Positions 41,715 through 54,349 are shown, numbered from the stretch's first letter. The stretch is 64,000 bases of DNA from Plazaster borealis (GCA_021014325.1 CM037464.1:5239127-5303126); one strand, 5' to 3'. The notes: a model not told the origin generated them from the letters alone. Program-made: numbers and translations.

Positions 41715-42310
41715 GGGCACGAATTTGGAGGAAAAATCTACAAGACCACAAGGCTTGTACTTTGTACATAGCTCAGAATTTTTACTGGCAGACCAGAATT
41801 ATTTCACAAGACCAGATTCAAAATGACAACACAGATTTAACATTAAACTTTACAATGTTGTTGTTGTAGTTGTTGTTTTGAGAAGAGAAGATTGATTGCA
41901 TTTGTCATATGGGTTTCAATTAGACTTTGGTACTCAACATAAATTGAAAGATATTTATCAGACTCAAAATCTAGTTTAAGAGCATCTTCTTTCACAAGAC
42001 CAGATTCAAAATGACAACACAGATTTAACATTAAACTTTACAATGTTGTTGTTGTAGTTGTTGTTTTGAGAAGAGAAGATTGATTGCATTTGTCATATGG
42101 GTTTCAATTAGACTTTGGTACTCAACATAAATTGAAAGATATTTATCAGACTCAAAATCTAGTTTAAGAGCATCTTCTTCTTCTTTTTTTTTTTTTACGA
42201 AGATATTGAATTGAAAAACGATAGACCATTTGTAGACCGCCGGACTTGTCCAGTCGTGAGTTTACTGGCTTGACACCCCCAACGGTCCAGTGTAAAATTG
42301 GAGCCCTAGT
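41715..42310 (+). repeat. TTCACAAGACCAGATTCAA repeat, copy 2
   Basis: Same order of blocks as 8500-8890. It includes an extra tandem copy of the central 188 bases (41802-41989 and 41990-42177). Confidence 0.8.
41802..42177 (+). repeat. 188-bp tandem duplication, identical by eye
   Basis: The two units begin TTTCACAAGACCAGATTCAA and end GTTTAAGAGCATCTTC. Reading them side by side I found no difference. Either very recent or an assembly artefact. Confidence 0.9.
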
Positions 42311-43544
42311 GTACAGTAAGTATGCATACAAGTTTGTATTAATTACAGTATACAATTCATAAATCAGCACCAAATCCTAGCACAGCATATTGTTGTGTAC
42401 AATACATAAACACTAACAGGCTGTGGTGAACCATGGAGTCAGAGCCCATGTCTAATGCAACTCAGTTGATAGAAAACATACGTACGAATAGACACCAAAT
42501 CACACACGCATGAATACCATGAGTTGACTGGACAAAATGTGTTCACTGTGCAGTACTGGACTGCACGCCACATATACATATTAGTAGAACAACTGGGAAT
42601 ACATTGCTTTGTACGGTTCAGTAACGATGAACAAACCACACCACGCATGAATGAATTACACACTAGTCCGAAATCTTAATCTCATCATTAACCTTTCCCC
42701 ACCACGTATACATACCTGCACTGGTACAAGCAGTTGTAGTAGTAGTCGTAATAGAACACGCAGTGTTACGCTCACGTGGCCGTACACTCCTCGAGAGTGA
42801 AATATTTAGCGTAATTTCCACACCCTCACATATGATTGTTTCGTTCACGTGTACCTCGTCCACACGGCCGTACATATAACAAATGCAGTTACCAAATCGG
42901 CGTGGGTAATGAGGGACGTCCTAAAATGACAACTTCCTCTGAGAGACTAATAAGGAGAACATCCTCACCGACGAAAACAGCTGTCTCATGCTCGGGAGCA
43001 GTGCTCCTTCTGTATGGGGGTTGATCCGTACAGGAGACTGGCAGCGTGGGGAAGAAATGTGTACACTGTGTAACGGAGACCGTCTTCACACACACACACA
43101 CACACGGCCATGCATGGCAATGCAGTGCAGTACCAGTATAACATTATTCCATTGATTCAATCCACCCACATTATACATTTGTACACACATAAATTGTGCA
43201 CACTATAACATGTGTACAATGTACAATGGGAAGAACGTACAATTACTGGAGACAAGAAATGCAGGATGCTACCCATTGATGCCTTCCTTAGTAACGGTGG
43301 GCTTGGGTATAGTGGGTCGTGGGGGGGGGGAGGGTGGGGGGGCATGGAACTTACAGTCATGTAGAGTAATGGTACCATGTAGATACATGTATGATGAGTA
43401 GGGAAGGGGTTGTGTAAATATTATGAGCATGATGAAAAGCAGGATGCAACATATTGATGCTATCCTTAGTAACGATTGGCTTGGTGGGGGTTTGGGCATT
43501 GTGGCAGTTGAGCAAGGTGGACGATGGTGTACATGTACATGACA
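42311..43544. other. Intron 1 sequence
   Basis: Contains (AC)n at 43089-43104. Two related stretches, 43255-43330 (AGGATGCTACCCATTGATGC) and 43438-43510 (CAGGATGCAACATATTGATG), form a direct repeat about 180 bases apart. A GGGGGGGGGG run occurs at 43321-43331. No gene. Confidence 0.45.
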
Positions 43545-43722
43545 TGGTATTACCAGCAGAGTGGGGACAGCCAAATAAAGGAACACAAAAGGGACAATGC
43601 TGTCCTCACTTTGGAATCCTTTGTATTTCGATGGCCTCACATTTTTTCTTGCACTTTAGTCTGTGGAAAGCTCTAATGGTTAGAGGGACAAAGAAAAGTC
43701 CTTACAAAAAAATTGCTGGACG
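43545..43722. repeat. GGGACAATGCTGTCCTCAC repeat, uninterrupted copy
   Basis: Parallels 890-1345 without the 300-bp insertion: GGAACACAAAAGGGACAATG, then TTGGAATCCTTTGTATTTC, then GGTTAGAGGGACAAAGAAAA. Confidence 0.75.
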
Positions 43723-43868
43723 AGGTCATTCCAGTTATCCAGTGTAAGTAAGTGTTCTGTCCCAACTCTATAATCATCCAAACTGTAGTTGGGACCAGTC
43801 ACAACTTGAGCGTTATAGTTGAGATGGCCCAATTGTACGAAGTCCCGACCTGAGAACTAGCTACATGT

Positions 43869-44080
43869 AGGCCTAATTTCATAGAGCTGCTTTTAAGCAC
43901 AACAAGTACAGGTAGCAAAGCCAAGCAAAATTATTTTTACTAGAACAAAAAAGGTTAACAAAATAATACAAATATTTCATACATGTGTATGATCTGTGAC
44001 TGGTATCCTTCTCATTTTTGATGAGCAGAAAATTGTTAAGCGCTATTTTCCACTTTTAAGCAGCTCTATGAATTTGGGCC
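43869..44080. mobile_element. Foldback element, CATAGAGCTGCTTTTAAGC type
   Basis: TAGGCCTAATTTCATAGAGC to AGCAGCTCTATGAATTTGGGCCC (the last 20 bases are clear). Confidence 0.75.
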
Positions 44081-44636
44081 CAAAAAGATGTTCACACTAT
44101 ACATGTACGTTGAACTTGAGATTCAGACGTTCTTTGGACAATTCACATTAATTCCTAACTAAGGTTTTCATTTCGAAAAATCAAAAATTTCTTTCAAAAA
44201 TGGTCCAAGCATTTTCTTTTAATGAAGTAAATGTGTCTCAAAGTCGGAAATTGATATAAAATTTGATAAAGTGGAAAATAAACTGAAATTACAGTCAGAC
44301 AGTTGTTGAAGGAGAGGAATAGTAAAAATAACTCTTACACTGTCGAACACAACCTGACATCCCTTCCTTCCGATCACATCTCAAAACCTACATTTTCAAT
44401 CAATAAAATTTGATGAAGTGGAAAATATCATTCATTTTCCCGAGGTCTTAGCGCAGAGTGAATTTGTAAAAATTGTAAAATTTGAAGAAAAAAACCCACG
44501 AAGTTCCTTGGTTTATTTTTGCCTAAGAATTTGTCTAGACTCTTTTTTTCACCTTTGCAATACAAAAGCCGTTTCTGAATTTTGAAACTTGCTTAGCAAG
44601 TGGACTAAAAATGATACAAATCAATAATCATTTGTT
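44081..44636. other. AT-rich intron 1 sequence
   Basis: TTTGATAAAGTGGAAAATA (44260) and TTTGATGAAGTGGAAAATA (44408) form a short direct repeat. No gene was recognised. Confidence 0.4.
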
Positions 44637-44850
44637 TTGTCATACATTGCACCAGTAAACTCAAATAGCACAATATCTGTGCATAAATATACCTTGGCCA
44701 GCCATACTTAGCATGGCGGCCATCTTGGAAAAAAATAGGAAAAATATTGAAAAATAGAAAATAGTAAAGCCCTGCCTCCTCCTTTTTTTTAAAAAGTCCG
44801 GACGTGAAAATCGTTATTTTTGTTACTTGGCCTTATGTAAAGTCATCGTA
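44637..44850 (-). repeat. Reverse copy of the 10370 repeat
   Basis: GTCATACATTGCACCAG, ATATACCTTGGCCAGCCATA and ATGGCGGCCATCTTGG are the complement of 10640-10742. Confidence 0.7.
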
Positions 44851-45011
44851 TTAGCCAGAGGGGTGTCTGGGTGTCTTTTGGACACCCTGTTTTAAATTTG
44901 GACACCCTGTTTTATCTTTCATTTACATGTAATATTCTACAAGTGAACAATTTGGACACCCATTTTTTGAATTTTCCAGCAAATGAACACCCTTTTAACC
45001 AAATCCTGGCT
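44851..45011 (+). repeat. GGACACCC repeat, forward copy
   Basis: AGCCAGAGGGGTGTCTGGGT, CTTTTGGACACCCTGTTTTA and CATTTACATGTAA. The inverse lies at 46433-46586, 1.4 kb away. Both encode similar peptides in their open frames, which marks them as copies of one repeat. Confidence 0.75.
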
Positions 45012-46064
45012 TTTGTGATCATTGAAGCAAAAAACAGCTCTAAAGCAATTTTTCATTGAAATTGGAACAGTTTTTAAAAAGAACACATGTCATTGCAGAA
45101 TAGATGAAAGTCATTGCTGAAACTAGAATCTAAATGTTAGATGGTCATGCTGACATGATGGCATTTCAGCCTTTCGGTAACCCCTGGGGTTATAGATTTC
45201 AAGCAGCTTATTGAGAAAAGTGTCTCAAGCACTACAAGAGTTTCTTTGCATCATATCCATGGGAAAAAAAACCACTACTTTTTTCATAAGGCAGACAGTA
45301 AGAGTCTGAATTCAGATAGATGATATATAAAATTTCTCCTCCCTGAACATCTCAATACAACAGTAACACCGGAATACCCACTGAGAAGAGTAATAATGGA
45401 ATTTACAAGTCCAGAGGCTCTAATACGTACATGTAGTAGGATACAGTACAGTGTACATTTTTTATGTTCATGATGCTGTACATTATGCATTGTGCATTCA
45501 GCACAGTGACAAACCCTTAAAGTAAAAAGAGGCCAGTAGAGGGCTCACTTCCAATTTAGCACAGTCCAGTGCTTGGCATTATTGATATTGATTGAAAACT
45601 CTCCAACTTCATCTGTCACAACTTCAGCTCGAAACCATCTGCAGTATTGTTACATATAAGTCTTTCTGTTATACCCCTTGGTTTTCTCAGAGAGTGATGC
45701 CCAATTACATACCCCCCAAAAAATATATAATAATAATAATAATTGTTTCCACAACTTGTGATGCTGAATAGACAAAGGATGTTGCATTGGTAATTATCAA
45801 GTATCAAGAAAAAAAAATGAAAAAAAAATAGATTCAATCTGAAAGCTCACTCATATAAAAACGACATCAGCAGGCCTACAAATCTTCCAAAAGAAAGCTT
45901 CTTTCTAAAATACACAAAATGATGGTGGACCCGGGATGCCTTGAAGTTGACCGAAAGAGGCTCCGAGATGGCGTCGGCTGAAGACGACCTTTCACATCCC
46001 AGCATACGAGCCTTCTAAATAGGTTTAAACTGTTACGTATAAGTCAGCATTCTCTCCCTTAACA
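45012..46064. other. Intron 1 sequence
   Basis: 45850-46020 is less AT-rich and holds CCGAGATGGCGTCGGCTGAA. That is a good Kozak start, but the frame closes after 16 codons and no donor follows. CCAGTAGAGGGCTC at 45533-45546 is a 13-of-14 match to the CTCF consensus. (AAT)n occurs at 45727-45740. Confidence 0.4.
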
Positions 46065-46260
46065 GTAGTCTGCTGGTCAAATGCTAGTGGAAACACCCGG
46101 AGGACCAGTCAAAATTCTTTCCTAGTGGTTCAGCTGGCTAGTTCAGTGCTAAAAAGCATCCCTATGCCCTATGAAATATGGCCCAGTGAAAAAGCCGGCG
46201 GACCAGTCAATCAACAAGCTACATGTACCTGGTCCTCCTGGCTAGTTGAGGGCAAACCCT
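46065..46260 (+). repeat. GGACCAGT repeat, second copy
   Basis: Parallels 2225-2410 (CCGGAGGACCAGTCAAAATT; GGCTAGTTCAGTGCTAAAA; GGTCCTCCTGGCTAGTTG). Confidence 0.55.
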
Positions 46261-46432
46261 GTGAGTATAGTACATTTACAAGAGTTCTGTTCAGCAACTT
46301 TGGAGCTTTTTTTTCTTTTCTTTTCTCAATGGTAGCCCTTTGGAGTTGACCCATGAGCTTACAACCATACCAAAGTGTCAATCAATACTATGAGTGTGAG
46401 GGGAGAGGGGGGGGGGCAAGGTTTTAGCCAGG

Positions 46433-46586
46433 ACTTGGTAAAAGGGTGTCCAAATTTGCTGGAAATTTGAAAACTTGGTGTCCAAATTGTTCACTTACAA
46501 TACATTTACATGTAAATGACAGACAAAACAGGGTGCCCAAATTTAAAACAGGGTGTCCAAAAGACACCCAGACACCCCTCTGGCTA
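46433..46586 (-). repeat. GGACACCC repeat, reverse copy
   Basis: Inverse of 44851-45011: AAAGGGTGTCCAAATTTGC, AAAAGACACCCAGACACCCC and CTCTGGCTAA. A short relic of the same end is visible at 62847-62873. Confidence 0.75.
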
Positions 46587-46753
46587 ACACCATGGGGGGG
46601 AGGGGCTGCAGGGAGTGTACAAAACACTAGTCTGTACACATTTGAAAGGGTATCTGAACAGGTGAGAGCAACAAAAACATGAGGCAATACCGTAGAGGAA
46701 TTACCGAGGTCCCCTGTCAGTTGCTGACCGGTCATTAAACCATCACAGCACTG

Positions 46754-47151
46754 GTTAAAGGGATTGTATACGTTTGGTAATTGGAACCATAGAGCAAGTT
46801 GGAACCCACTGTTGGTTTCAATCCTACATATGTTTATCATAAAACTAACCTGTGCAAATTTCATTTCAAAAGGTGGTAGCATTTTTGAGATATTGCCGAA
46901 AATCTGGAGGGTTTATGTCCACCCAGGAAGAATAATCTGCAATTGGAATACACAATCTGAGAAACGTTACTGCAGTATAAACGCTTCTCATATTCAAATT
47001 TGTTGGGATAAAAACTGATATCTTTTTCAATAACCATTTGAAGTGAAAAGTTTCTTAAAATGCATTATACTATCCAAAGCTGAGATTACCAAGTAAGTTT
47101 TTATTGCCATTAATTTTCAGAGTCATCACCAAAGGAATACAGACCCTTTAA
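46754..47151. mobile_element. TTAAAGGGATTGTATACG TIR element
   Basis: TTAAAGGGATTGTATACGTT to GGAATACAGACCCTTTAA, with the inside partly self-complementary (GAGAAACG...CGCTTCTC). Full-length; the truncated relative is at 28622-28936. Confidence 0.75.
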
Positions 47152-48609
47152 CAGTTGAGTACAGTACAGGCTTAGTGATCCTGAGGATCAGTGGGTAAAC
47201 TCACAGAGTTCACTGGCAGGATCCAATTTCAAGATATGAACAGGTTTGACAGTTATCACTATGTACAATGTACTGTGTAGTGCACACCTGTGCGGCAGGC
47301 CTACATGTAAGAGAGATGGGGGTGTCTTCTTAGAGGTCAACAGTTATTAATTTCTCTGGACTTGTGCTGGCAAAGGTGTGAAGTTTTCATAAGGGTGGAA
47401 CTGCTGGCTGCATATTTGCATCTACAACTAGAATGCCGAGCTCATTACATGAGCCGAATGAAACACAAACTTGTTCCTACACTGTAATAATGCCTACACC
47501 GTTCATGTACATCTGTAATTGTAAGCATTCAGGCTATGAAATAACCCGGCGTCTCAGCGCTTGTGTCCCCAATAAAAAAGCCCCGGGCCCTCTACATTTA
47601 TTTATACATAACTATGTACAATGTTTCTGGCACTAAAAATAACCCCAGTGCCCATTCCCATTCTTGCCGAAGTATTCATTATTTAACTTAATGTTTACTT
47701 TTTGAAAAAGGGGTGAAACAAAATTAAAAATCTACCTGCAAATTAAAGCTAAGATATCCAGCTCGTTTTCTGTCTAACGTTAACATTACCCTAGCTTATG
47801 GTGTGGCTAACGTTAGCATGGCTTTAAACTGCACACCATCAAGCAGTGACGTGTCATAACTTTGTCCACACTTGGGCCTCCCACGACCAGACTGCATTGC
47901 TCGTTTTCAACGGATGAGGGTGCCATAAGGATCAATGTCACCTCCAAGGGCAGAAAGCCTATAAGTTGACTAGCCCTTATTGTCACCAACTCAGAGATGA
48001 GGTTGGCCCGCCAAGGGAAACCTGTAATCTTGCGTTGAAAATGGTAATTTACACTTTTGTCAGCGTCTTTTTGAAAGCAGTGCAGGTTTTAAACAAATAT
48101 TGCTCTTTTTGTTTAAAAAATGTAACCGATACAATCATCATTGTGAACGGTAAGTTACATGTAAGCCTATGATCTCATTATTATTTGAAAGCATTAAATG
48201 GTGGAAAATCCAGTGTATCTTTCGTTTGATGAATTTCTAAACAAAATTAAAAATTGGGCAAAGCCCTTGGGTCCTGGGGGATGGACCCTGGGCGGCGGGT
48301 CCTTTACGCAAAAACCAGGGGCTAAAAATAGCCCCAGTTTGTCAGGTGTCTAGTTTGACCATAAAACAAGGATCACTTCCTCCATGCATGAAGGTAGAAA
48401 TAGACATCCATGGTAACATCATGGAGGAAGAAATAGATGGTAACATGTAGGCTACATGTTGTGTAACATGTACATGTACATTGTGTACATGTACATGTAC
48501 AGGTACAAATGAATATTTGGAATTAAAACAAACACACTACGTGGTACAAATTTTAACTACCATGTAGGGCCTACATGTAGAAAGTTGTATCTTTCATTGA
48601 AAAAATAGA
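47152..48609. other. Intron 1 sequence
   Basis: TAACGTTAACATTACCC...GCTAACGTTAGC-like repeats occur near 47775-47820, and TACATGTACATTG palindromes at 48470-48500. Otherwise unassigned, with no gene. Confidence 0.4.
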
Positions 48610-48722
48610 ATTAGCTGTTGCAAATTGCTTACATGTACCAACCAAAAGGACCTACAGGTATGGTAATGCCAACAAATTGTTAATTTCGACCCTAGCACTA
48701 AGTCTTTCTCGAAGGCTACATT
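48610..48722 (-). mobile_element. Retroelement-like terminus, reverse copy
   Basis: Complement of 7335-7490: CCAAAAGGACCTACAGG and TTTCGACCCTAGCACTAAGT, then TTTCTCGAAGGCT. Confidence 0.5.
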
Positions 48723-49547
48723 GTAAGTACATAGATGATGCATAATTTGTACATCGTATGCATAGGCCTACATCATTACATGTATTCAGTCAGACGTGCA
48801 CAGATAATTAACAAACTGCCTAAAAGCTTTTAATTGGAACCAAAGGACTGATGAAACATGGGGCCAGTAGCAACTGTATAAAATAATAATATGGCAGGCC
48901 ATGAACAGAAACACTACCATGACTACCATGACTACACTGCTTATTACATGTAGATGTCAAGGTCTCAAAGTACTGAAAAGATCAAGTGACCCCCATTCTC
49001 TTCCCTCAGTACCCTTGGAGGAAAGTCCATTTTTAAGGTGTTAGAGGCACTGCAGGGCAAACTGGGGGTTCTTATAAAAGGATTGCAATACACTATTTGG
49101 TCCTTTCTCTATGATACAGCACAAAATTCAAAGGAACACTTGCCCTTTACTGATTGAATATCACACAAACAAACAAATTCCTTTCCTTGCCAATTTATTA
49201 TGGCTTTAAACCGATGTGAACTTTGACCTTACAGGTTCACAGTTTGTGACAATCCTGTGCTGCCACTTACATGTACAGTCCCTTGTGAGTCCATCTCGGA
49301 AAGACTGCCTTAGAGCAGGGAGACCTCTGTATTTACATTGAAGTGTGTTACAAAATAAAATGAAGAAAAACAAAACCACTTGAACTTGGTGGATGCCTCT
49401 TCAATCAGTTTCAGCTTGGAGGTAGAATCCATCCATGCAACAGTGTGTGCCATGCATTATGTGTCTAACGAAATTGTAATAATGGTACGTGTATCAATTA
49501 CCATACATAAGTACATGTACCTGGTCTAAAACATGTGTATTGTCTAA
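48723..49547. other. Intron 1 sequence
   Basis: No gene or repeat partner was recognised, apart from scattered TACATGTA. Confidence 0.4.
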
Positions 49548-49715
49548 AAGGGACACGTTGCCTTGGATCGGGCGAGTTGGTCTATAAAAAGCTGTTTGTA
49601 ACCGTTTGTTAAAAAATGCATGGTTAGAAAGATGTTCTAAAAGTAGAACAAAATGATCCACACAAATATGTCTCGAAATTGCGTGGTTTTCCTTTTACAT
49701 CGTGAACAAACACGG
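49548..49715 (+). mobile_element. Half of the GGGACACGTTGCCTT foldback family
   Basis: AAAGGGACACGTTGCCTTGG, TCTATAAAAAGC, AACCGTTTGTTA and TTGCGTGGTTTTCCTTTTAC match the left arm of 52369-52737. The right arm is absent. Confidence 0.7.
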
Positions 49716-49837
49716 TTTCATCCACCATTGACAATTGACTTCAGAAGCTGCAAACCTCAGCCCAAATTCTAACAAGCTGCAACATTTTTAACAGCAAATA
49801 AGTAATAATGGTGTAAATGTGCAGCATTACTGGGTGC

Positions 49838-50115
49838 AGGGTTCTACCCATGCACAAGCTAGTGTATCGGGCTGATACGTGCGAATTGCGTGCTGATACG
49901 CGCAAATTTCGGCAAAAAAACCCCAAACCCAAAACAACATCAAGAGAAAACCTAGAATGCTCCAGATTGCAAAGTGGGGCTTTAAAACCATGATAAAACA
50001 ACAAGTAGAAAACATTACGAAGACCTTGTTTCAATTCAGCGTGCTTCGGCCAAACATCCAAAAAATTTGGGGTCCAGAATGCCCCACAGTTTTGAAAAAT
50101 CCTTGGCAGAACCCT
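49838..50115. mobile_element. AGGGTTCT TIR element, copy 3
   Basis: AGGGTTCTACCCATGCACAA to TTGGCAGAACCCT. Same core as copies 1 and 2. The 74- and 154-codon frames on it are shadows. Confidence 0.8.
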
Positions 50116-50489
50116 GGGCTGGATAGCCTTTTTTTTTCCTTTAGAGCAATTCCTCTCTGTTCTAGCCAGCCCATGGTGTAACCTTCCCAAATGGTACGTC
50201 AGCAATTTGACTGGAATTGGACCCTGAGTTGACTTTGAGCAGACGCACCATCAGGTTTATCCGCCATGTATCATAGTCTGATTGGAGGGAAGCTGAGGGT
50301 CAGCCATGGAGTGGACTCAGACCCTGTGTGAATGAAGGACGATTCGCAGTATTTTGACCACAAGAGGGCGTGTGTGATCCAAATTTACGTGATGCAAACC
50401 AAGTAAAAACAAACTTTTTCATTTTTGTATCATTGCAATTTATTATTATTATTACTAAGAAAAACTATAAAAATATGAAGTAACTATAA
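50116..50489. other. Intron 1 sequence
   Basis: Nothing recognised. ACCACAAGAGGGCGTGTG at 50360 is loosely CTCF-like. Related to 17880-18160 by AAAGCGCCCT and TTTACGTGATG(C/A)AAA phrases, so a shared repeat may extend through 50490-50710. Confidence 0.35.
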
Positions 50490-50710
50490 AAATAGTAAAC
50501 TTGCGGGTACCCTAATGTGTAAAATCTCTTTTGGAGGAGTGTTGGCTCTGAAAAGAGCCGGTGTGGTCGATCGACATTTCGAACAGTATTCTCTGCTCGT
50601 GTCTTCATTATTATTATTAAAAACAACACACAGGCAGTCAAAACAAGATAAAACTGTAATATTGTGATGCAAGGAAATTCGCCGTTGAAAGCGCCCTTCA
50701 ATTGGATGGG
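50490..50710 (+). mobile_element. AACTTGCGGGTACC terminus repeat, copy 1
   Basis: GTAAACTTGCGGGTA, AATCTCTTTTGGAGGAGTGT, GGCTCTGAAAAGAGCCGGTG and CATTTCGAACAGTATTCTCT parallel 62568-62690. Ends in (ATT)n at 50612. Resembles a Penelope-like end with its TCGAA-hairpin. Confidence 0.55.
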
Positions 50711-52368
50711 AGAACATTAAATTTCATTTTAAACATTTGGAGCCCCAAAATAAATAAATAAAAATTGTTGCCAAAATTATTTTACACACAAACATGACAA
50801 AACGAGTTCCTGCTTTGCAAACAATTATTTACAAATTTCCTTTTTTTTTTATGAGATTTATCTTTTTAAATTCAAAATGAACGATTTGTTCCTTGTTTTG
50901 AAAATACCCAGTACTGCCCTGGGAGCCTCTACAGTGTACACTCCTCTTCGTTAAACCCTACCCTCCTAACTGTATTTTCTACACCCCCTGCCTTGAGCGA
51001 TGACGATGACGTGATACAACACTGCAGATGGCCTTTTTTTCTTTTCCATTTGAAACCGAGTACAATACACCAGACCATCATGACTAATTCTCCTCTTACC
51101 TTTTTTAATCACACATGATTTAGTTACGGGGGGCGCCCGACCCCTAATAATCCTTCCCGTGGCTCGATGTGTAATTTGGCTGCGATACAAATGACATCCT
51201 CTTAAGCGCCCGTCCACACCCACTCGATTTACAACTCACTGTAATTAGGCATCGGCTCCTCCTGGGAGATGCAGCGGGACAAGATGGTGCTATCCTCAGC
51301 CGGTGATCGGTTGGGGATGCGGATAGATGGGATGCTTCGTCACATTCTCATTCAGATTGCATCTAGATCTCGTGAACTTTTTTTCATGTACATGTACATT
51401 GTACGCATGTCGGCTACATGTAATGTAATGTGTAGAGTGTGCATGAATTTAACTGCAAAGCCTGCTCTCTACAATTAATGAAAATAATTAATTTGCCTGT
51501 AGCTAAAAATAGCCAGGTTTACAGTCTACATTTGTACGTGTACATGTACACGTCTACACCATTTGTATACTTTACTGAGTGATAGGGCCTACTGGACAAA
51601 ATGTTGAAGTTGCAAATCTTCCGCAAATTCAAACATCTGAGAAAACCTTGGGTCCCATGATCACACACATGTGCAGTGCATGTCAAGAAACAAATTTGCG
51701 CACTTCAACGAGGGCCAAATGTTCAAATACACGCAATACTAGCACAATCTGAATTGTACATAACATACAGTTGTACAAACTGTGCGCATTTTGACATAAC
51801 CTGTGAAACTGTTCACAGTGTTCATGTATGAATTTATAATGTACACTGCATTACATGTGTACATGTATGACTTACAGATGTACACACATTTTGCACTTAA
51901 ATAAACTATGCAAAATTCATCACTGAACATAAACATTAACAACCGAAACAGACTTCAAATTAACAAACATGACTCACTAACGTTTGTGCATCGTTTAATG
52001 CAAACCACACCAAGCTGTAGACTCAAGTTCAGCCACATCATATATTTACCAAAGCGCGTAGCGTTATCGCGCCTGGATGCAAGACCAAAATCCCAAGGGT
52101 ATTCTGCAGAGTGTGACCTTTTCCTGGAGAGGACTTGAACCGGATGTATTACAGGCTGCATTATTTATGCCCCTACTATTATTACACCTTACTTGCACAA
52201 GGTGTTCTTTCAGAAACCAAACCAAAATAAATTTGCTTATTATATGCGGTTATTCACTCCACAAACACAACTTATCAACTTACATTTTTCACAGTGAATT
52301 TGAGCGCACAATTGATACGTTAAAAATCGTTTTAAAAAATAACCCACCAGCTTCTTCCAAAGAGTAAA
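50711..52368. other. Intron 1 sequence with one GC-richer block
   Basis: 51110-51345 (GGGGGGCGCCCGACCCC; GGGATGCGGATAGATGG) is compositionally distinct and without a repeat partner. It is a candidate regulatory block. TACATG clusters occur at 51390-51420 and 51536-51550. No gene was recognised. Confidence 0.35.
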
Positions 52369-52737
52369 AAAGGGCTCATTGCCTTCTGATCGGGCACTTT
52401 GGGCTATAAAAAGCGTTTGTTATGAAAATAATATGGTTGCAAAGTTGTTTTAAAAGTAATGATTCACACAAACATCCATCAAAATTGTGTGGTTTTCCTT
52501 TTCCTTTTTTGTGAACTATGTTACATGGTCCATAATTTTGTGGAGTCAAAAATTTGTTTAGAAACTACAAAATGGCAGACCGTGTTAGTTCACAAAGTAA
52601 AAGGAAAACCACACAATTTCGAGGGATAATTGTGTGAATCAATATAATCTACTTTAAAAACATCTTTCCAACCATATTAATTTGATGACAAACGCTTTTA
52701 TAGCCCAAAGTGCCCATTCAGAAGGCAATGTGTCCCT
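52369..52737. mobile_element. Foldback element AAGGGCTCATTGCCTTCTG
   Basis: AGGGCTCATTGCCTTCTGAT at the left and CAGAAGGCAATGTGTCCCT at the right are the ends. TGGGCTATAAAAAGCGTTTG / AACGCTTTTATAGCCCA and GTGTGGTTTTCCTTTT / AAAAGGAAAACCACAC pair inside. About 370 bases, almost one hairpin. Confidence 0.85.
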
Positions 52738-53458
52738 AGATAAAGACTGAAATCTCAAACACATTTTTGCAAAACCTATAGAGGCCTAGTGTGTCAGGCT
52801 ACATGTAAATTGTACATGGCATGCTTACTGCATTGCTGTAAATTATTCATTGTCCTTGTTTAATTCAAAAATATATTTTCCGTCAGTGATCTTTCTGGCT
52901 AGGCTGTATGAATACATGTAAATTATTCATTACCCACTACAGTAATATACGAGCAGGGGATTAAAAATGTATGCGATCCCATCACTTATGCATAAATAGA
53001 CTGTATTAACCTTTCAACTAATTAACCAGGTTTGAAGTCCAATCTACATGCAATCTGCAACACAAACTTAAAATCCAATTAACACAAAACCACTTTCAGT
53101 TAAAATCCACATTGTTTCCACAATCATAATCTTGGAAATACATGTACATGTCCACGTAGCTTCCGATTAAAAAAGTGCATCGCACTTGTCTCTTCTGTGT
53201 TCCCCGGCTCCCTTGTGATCTGCCAGCTGAGTCTCTGAGAATGTTAATGTTCAGCCGAATTCTTGCCTGCTGTTTCTCTCTGACAAGCGACAGACTGACT
53301 GGATGTGCATGCCTGGTTTGGTTTTCTCAGGGATGTTTAAAAAGGTACAGCATCAGTCATGTCAGCGCTACATATTTTGTTCCCCTTGAAGATGTGCATT
53401 GTCGATAAGCAATGATGTCTTAAAATACCATAGCGCCAGTAACCGCCAACATGGCTTT
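52738..53458. other. Intron 1 sequence
   Basis: No gene or repeat partner was recognised. Contains TAAATTATTCATT twice (52839, 52919). Confidence 0.4.
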
Positions 53459-53728
53459 TGGGCCCAATTTCTTTTTAAAAGCAGAAAATGTTGCATAGTC
53501 TGCTGAGCAAAAATAAGCATAATGTATGTAACATGGTATTTTGGCTGTTTACCTTATAAAGTCTGATTAAAATTGCTTTTTAAAAACAGAAAATGTTGAT
53601 TCTGCTGAGCAAAAATAAGCATAATGTATGTAACATGGTATTTTGGCTGTTAAACCCAATAATAAAGCATGTGCCTACATGTAGCTACTTTATTATATGC
53701 TTTTAAAGCAGCTCTATGAAATTGGACC
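53459..53728. mobile_element. Foldback element with internal duplication
   Basis: GGGCCCAATTTCTTTTTAAA to AAGCAGCTCTATGAAATTGG. The block AAAATGTTG...CATGGTATTTTGGCTGTT occurs twice (about 53485-53550 and 53588-53653). Confidence 0.75.
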
Positions 53729-53781
53729 CTGGTCCCCCCAAAGTGTTCACTAGACAACCTGGTCTCCCTGAGTGAACTGCT

Positions 53782-53935
53782 GGGCCCAATTTCAGGGGTG
53801 CTTAAGCAGAAAATATTGCTTAAACATTTTCTGCTTAGCAGAAATGAGCAGGATACCAGTCACAAGTTGTACATGTGACATGGTAGTTTGGCCGGTAACC
53901 TTATTCTGGTAAGCATAACTTTGTTGTGCTTAGAT
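53782..53935. mobile_element. Foldback element, 5' part only
   Basis: GGGCCCAATTTCAGGGGTGC through AAGCATAACTTTGTTGTGC. It then switches directly into copy 4 of the AGGGTTCT element, so each lost one end at the junction. Confidence 0.65.
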
Positions 53936-54112
53936 AGAGAAAACCATAGAATGCTCCAGATTGCACAGGACTTAGGGCTTTTAAAACCAAGATAAACAAC
54001 AAGTAGAAAACATCCAGAAGACCTTGTTTCAATTCAGTGTGCTTCGGCCAAACATCCAAAAATTTGGAGTCCAGAATGCCCCACAGTTTCGAAAAAACCT
54101 AGGGAGAACCCT
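53936..54112. mobile_element. AGGGTTCT TIR element, copy 4, 5'-truncated
   Basis: AATGCTCCAGATTGCACAGG, GTGTGCTTCGGCCAAACATC, and final TAGGGAGAACCCT. Confidence 0.75.
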
Positions 54113-54349
54113 GTTATCTGGACGGTACAAGTACAAGTAGTACATGTACACATGTGATACAACTGTACAGATGAAGTAAAGTATCGATAAATTTGAAAAA
54201 TTAACAAAGTGATGTTTTAAAAACAATTTGGGAAAAAGTCCCCCTTTCCTTTCTGACATGTCTGACACACTGAAAACCCCCACAAATAAACTCCTTCAAG
54301 AAACTCCTACATGTATGTACATGTACCTTAAATTACACACAGGAATGGA

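Noticed and set aside
45970..46020. ATGGCGTCGGCTGAAG as the first exon of a gene
   Set aside because: The frame closes after 16 codons without a donor site, and no partner exon was seen.
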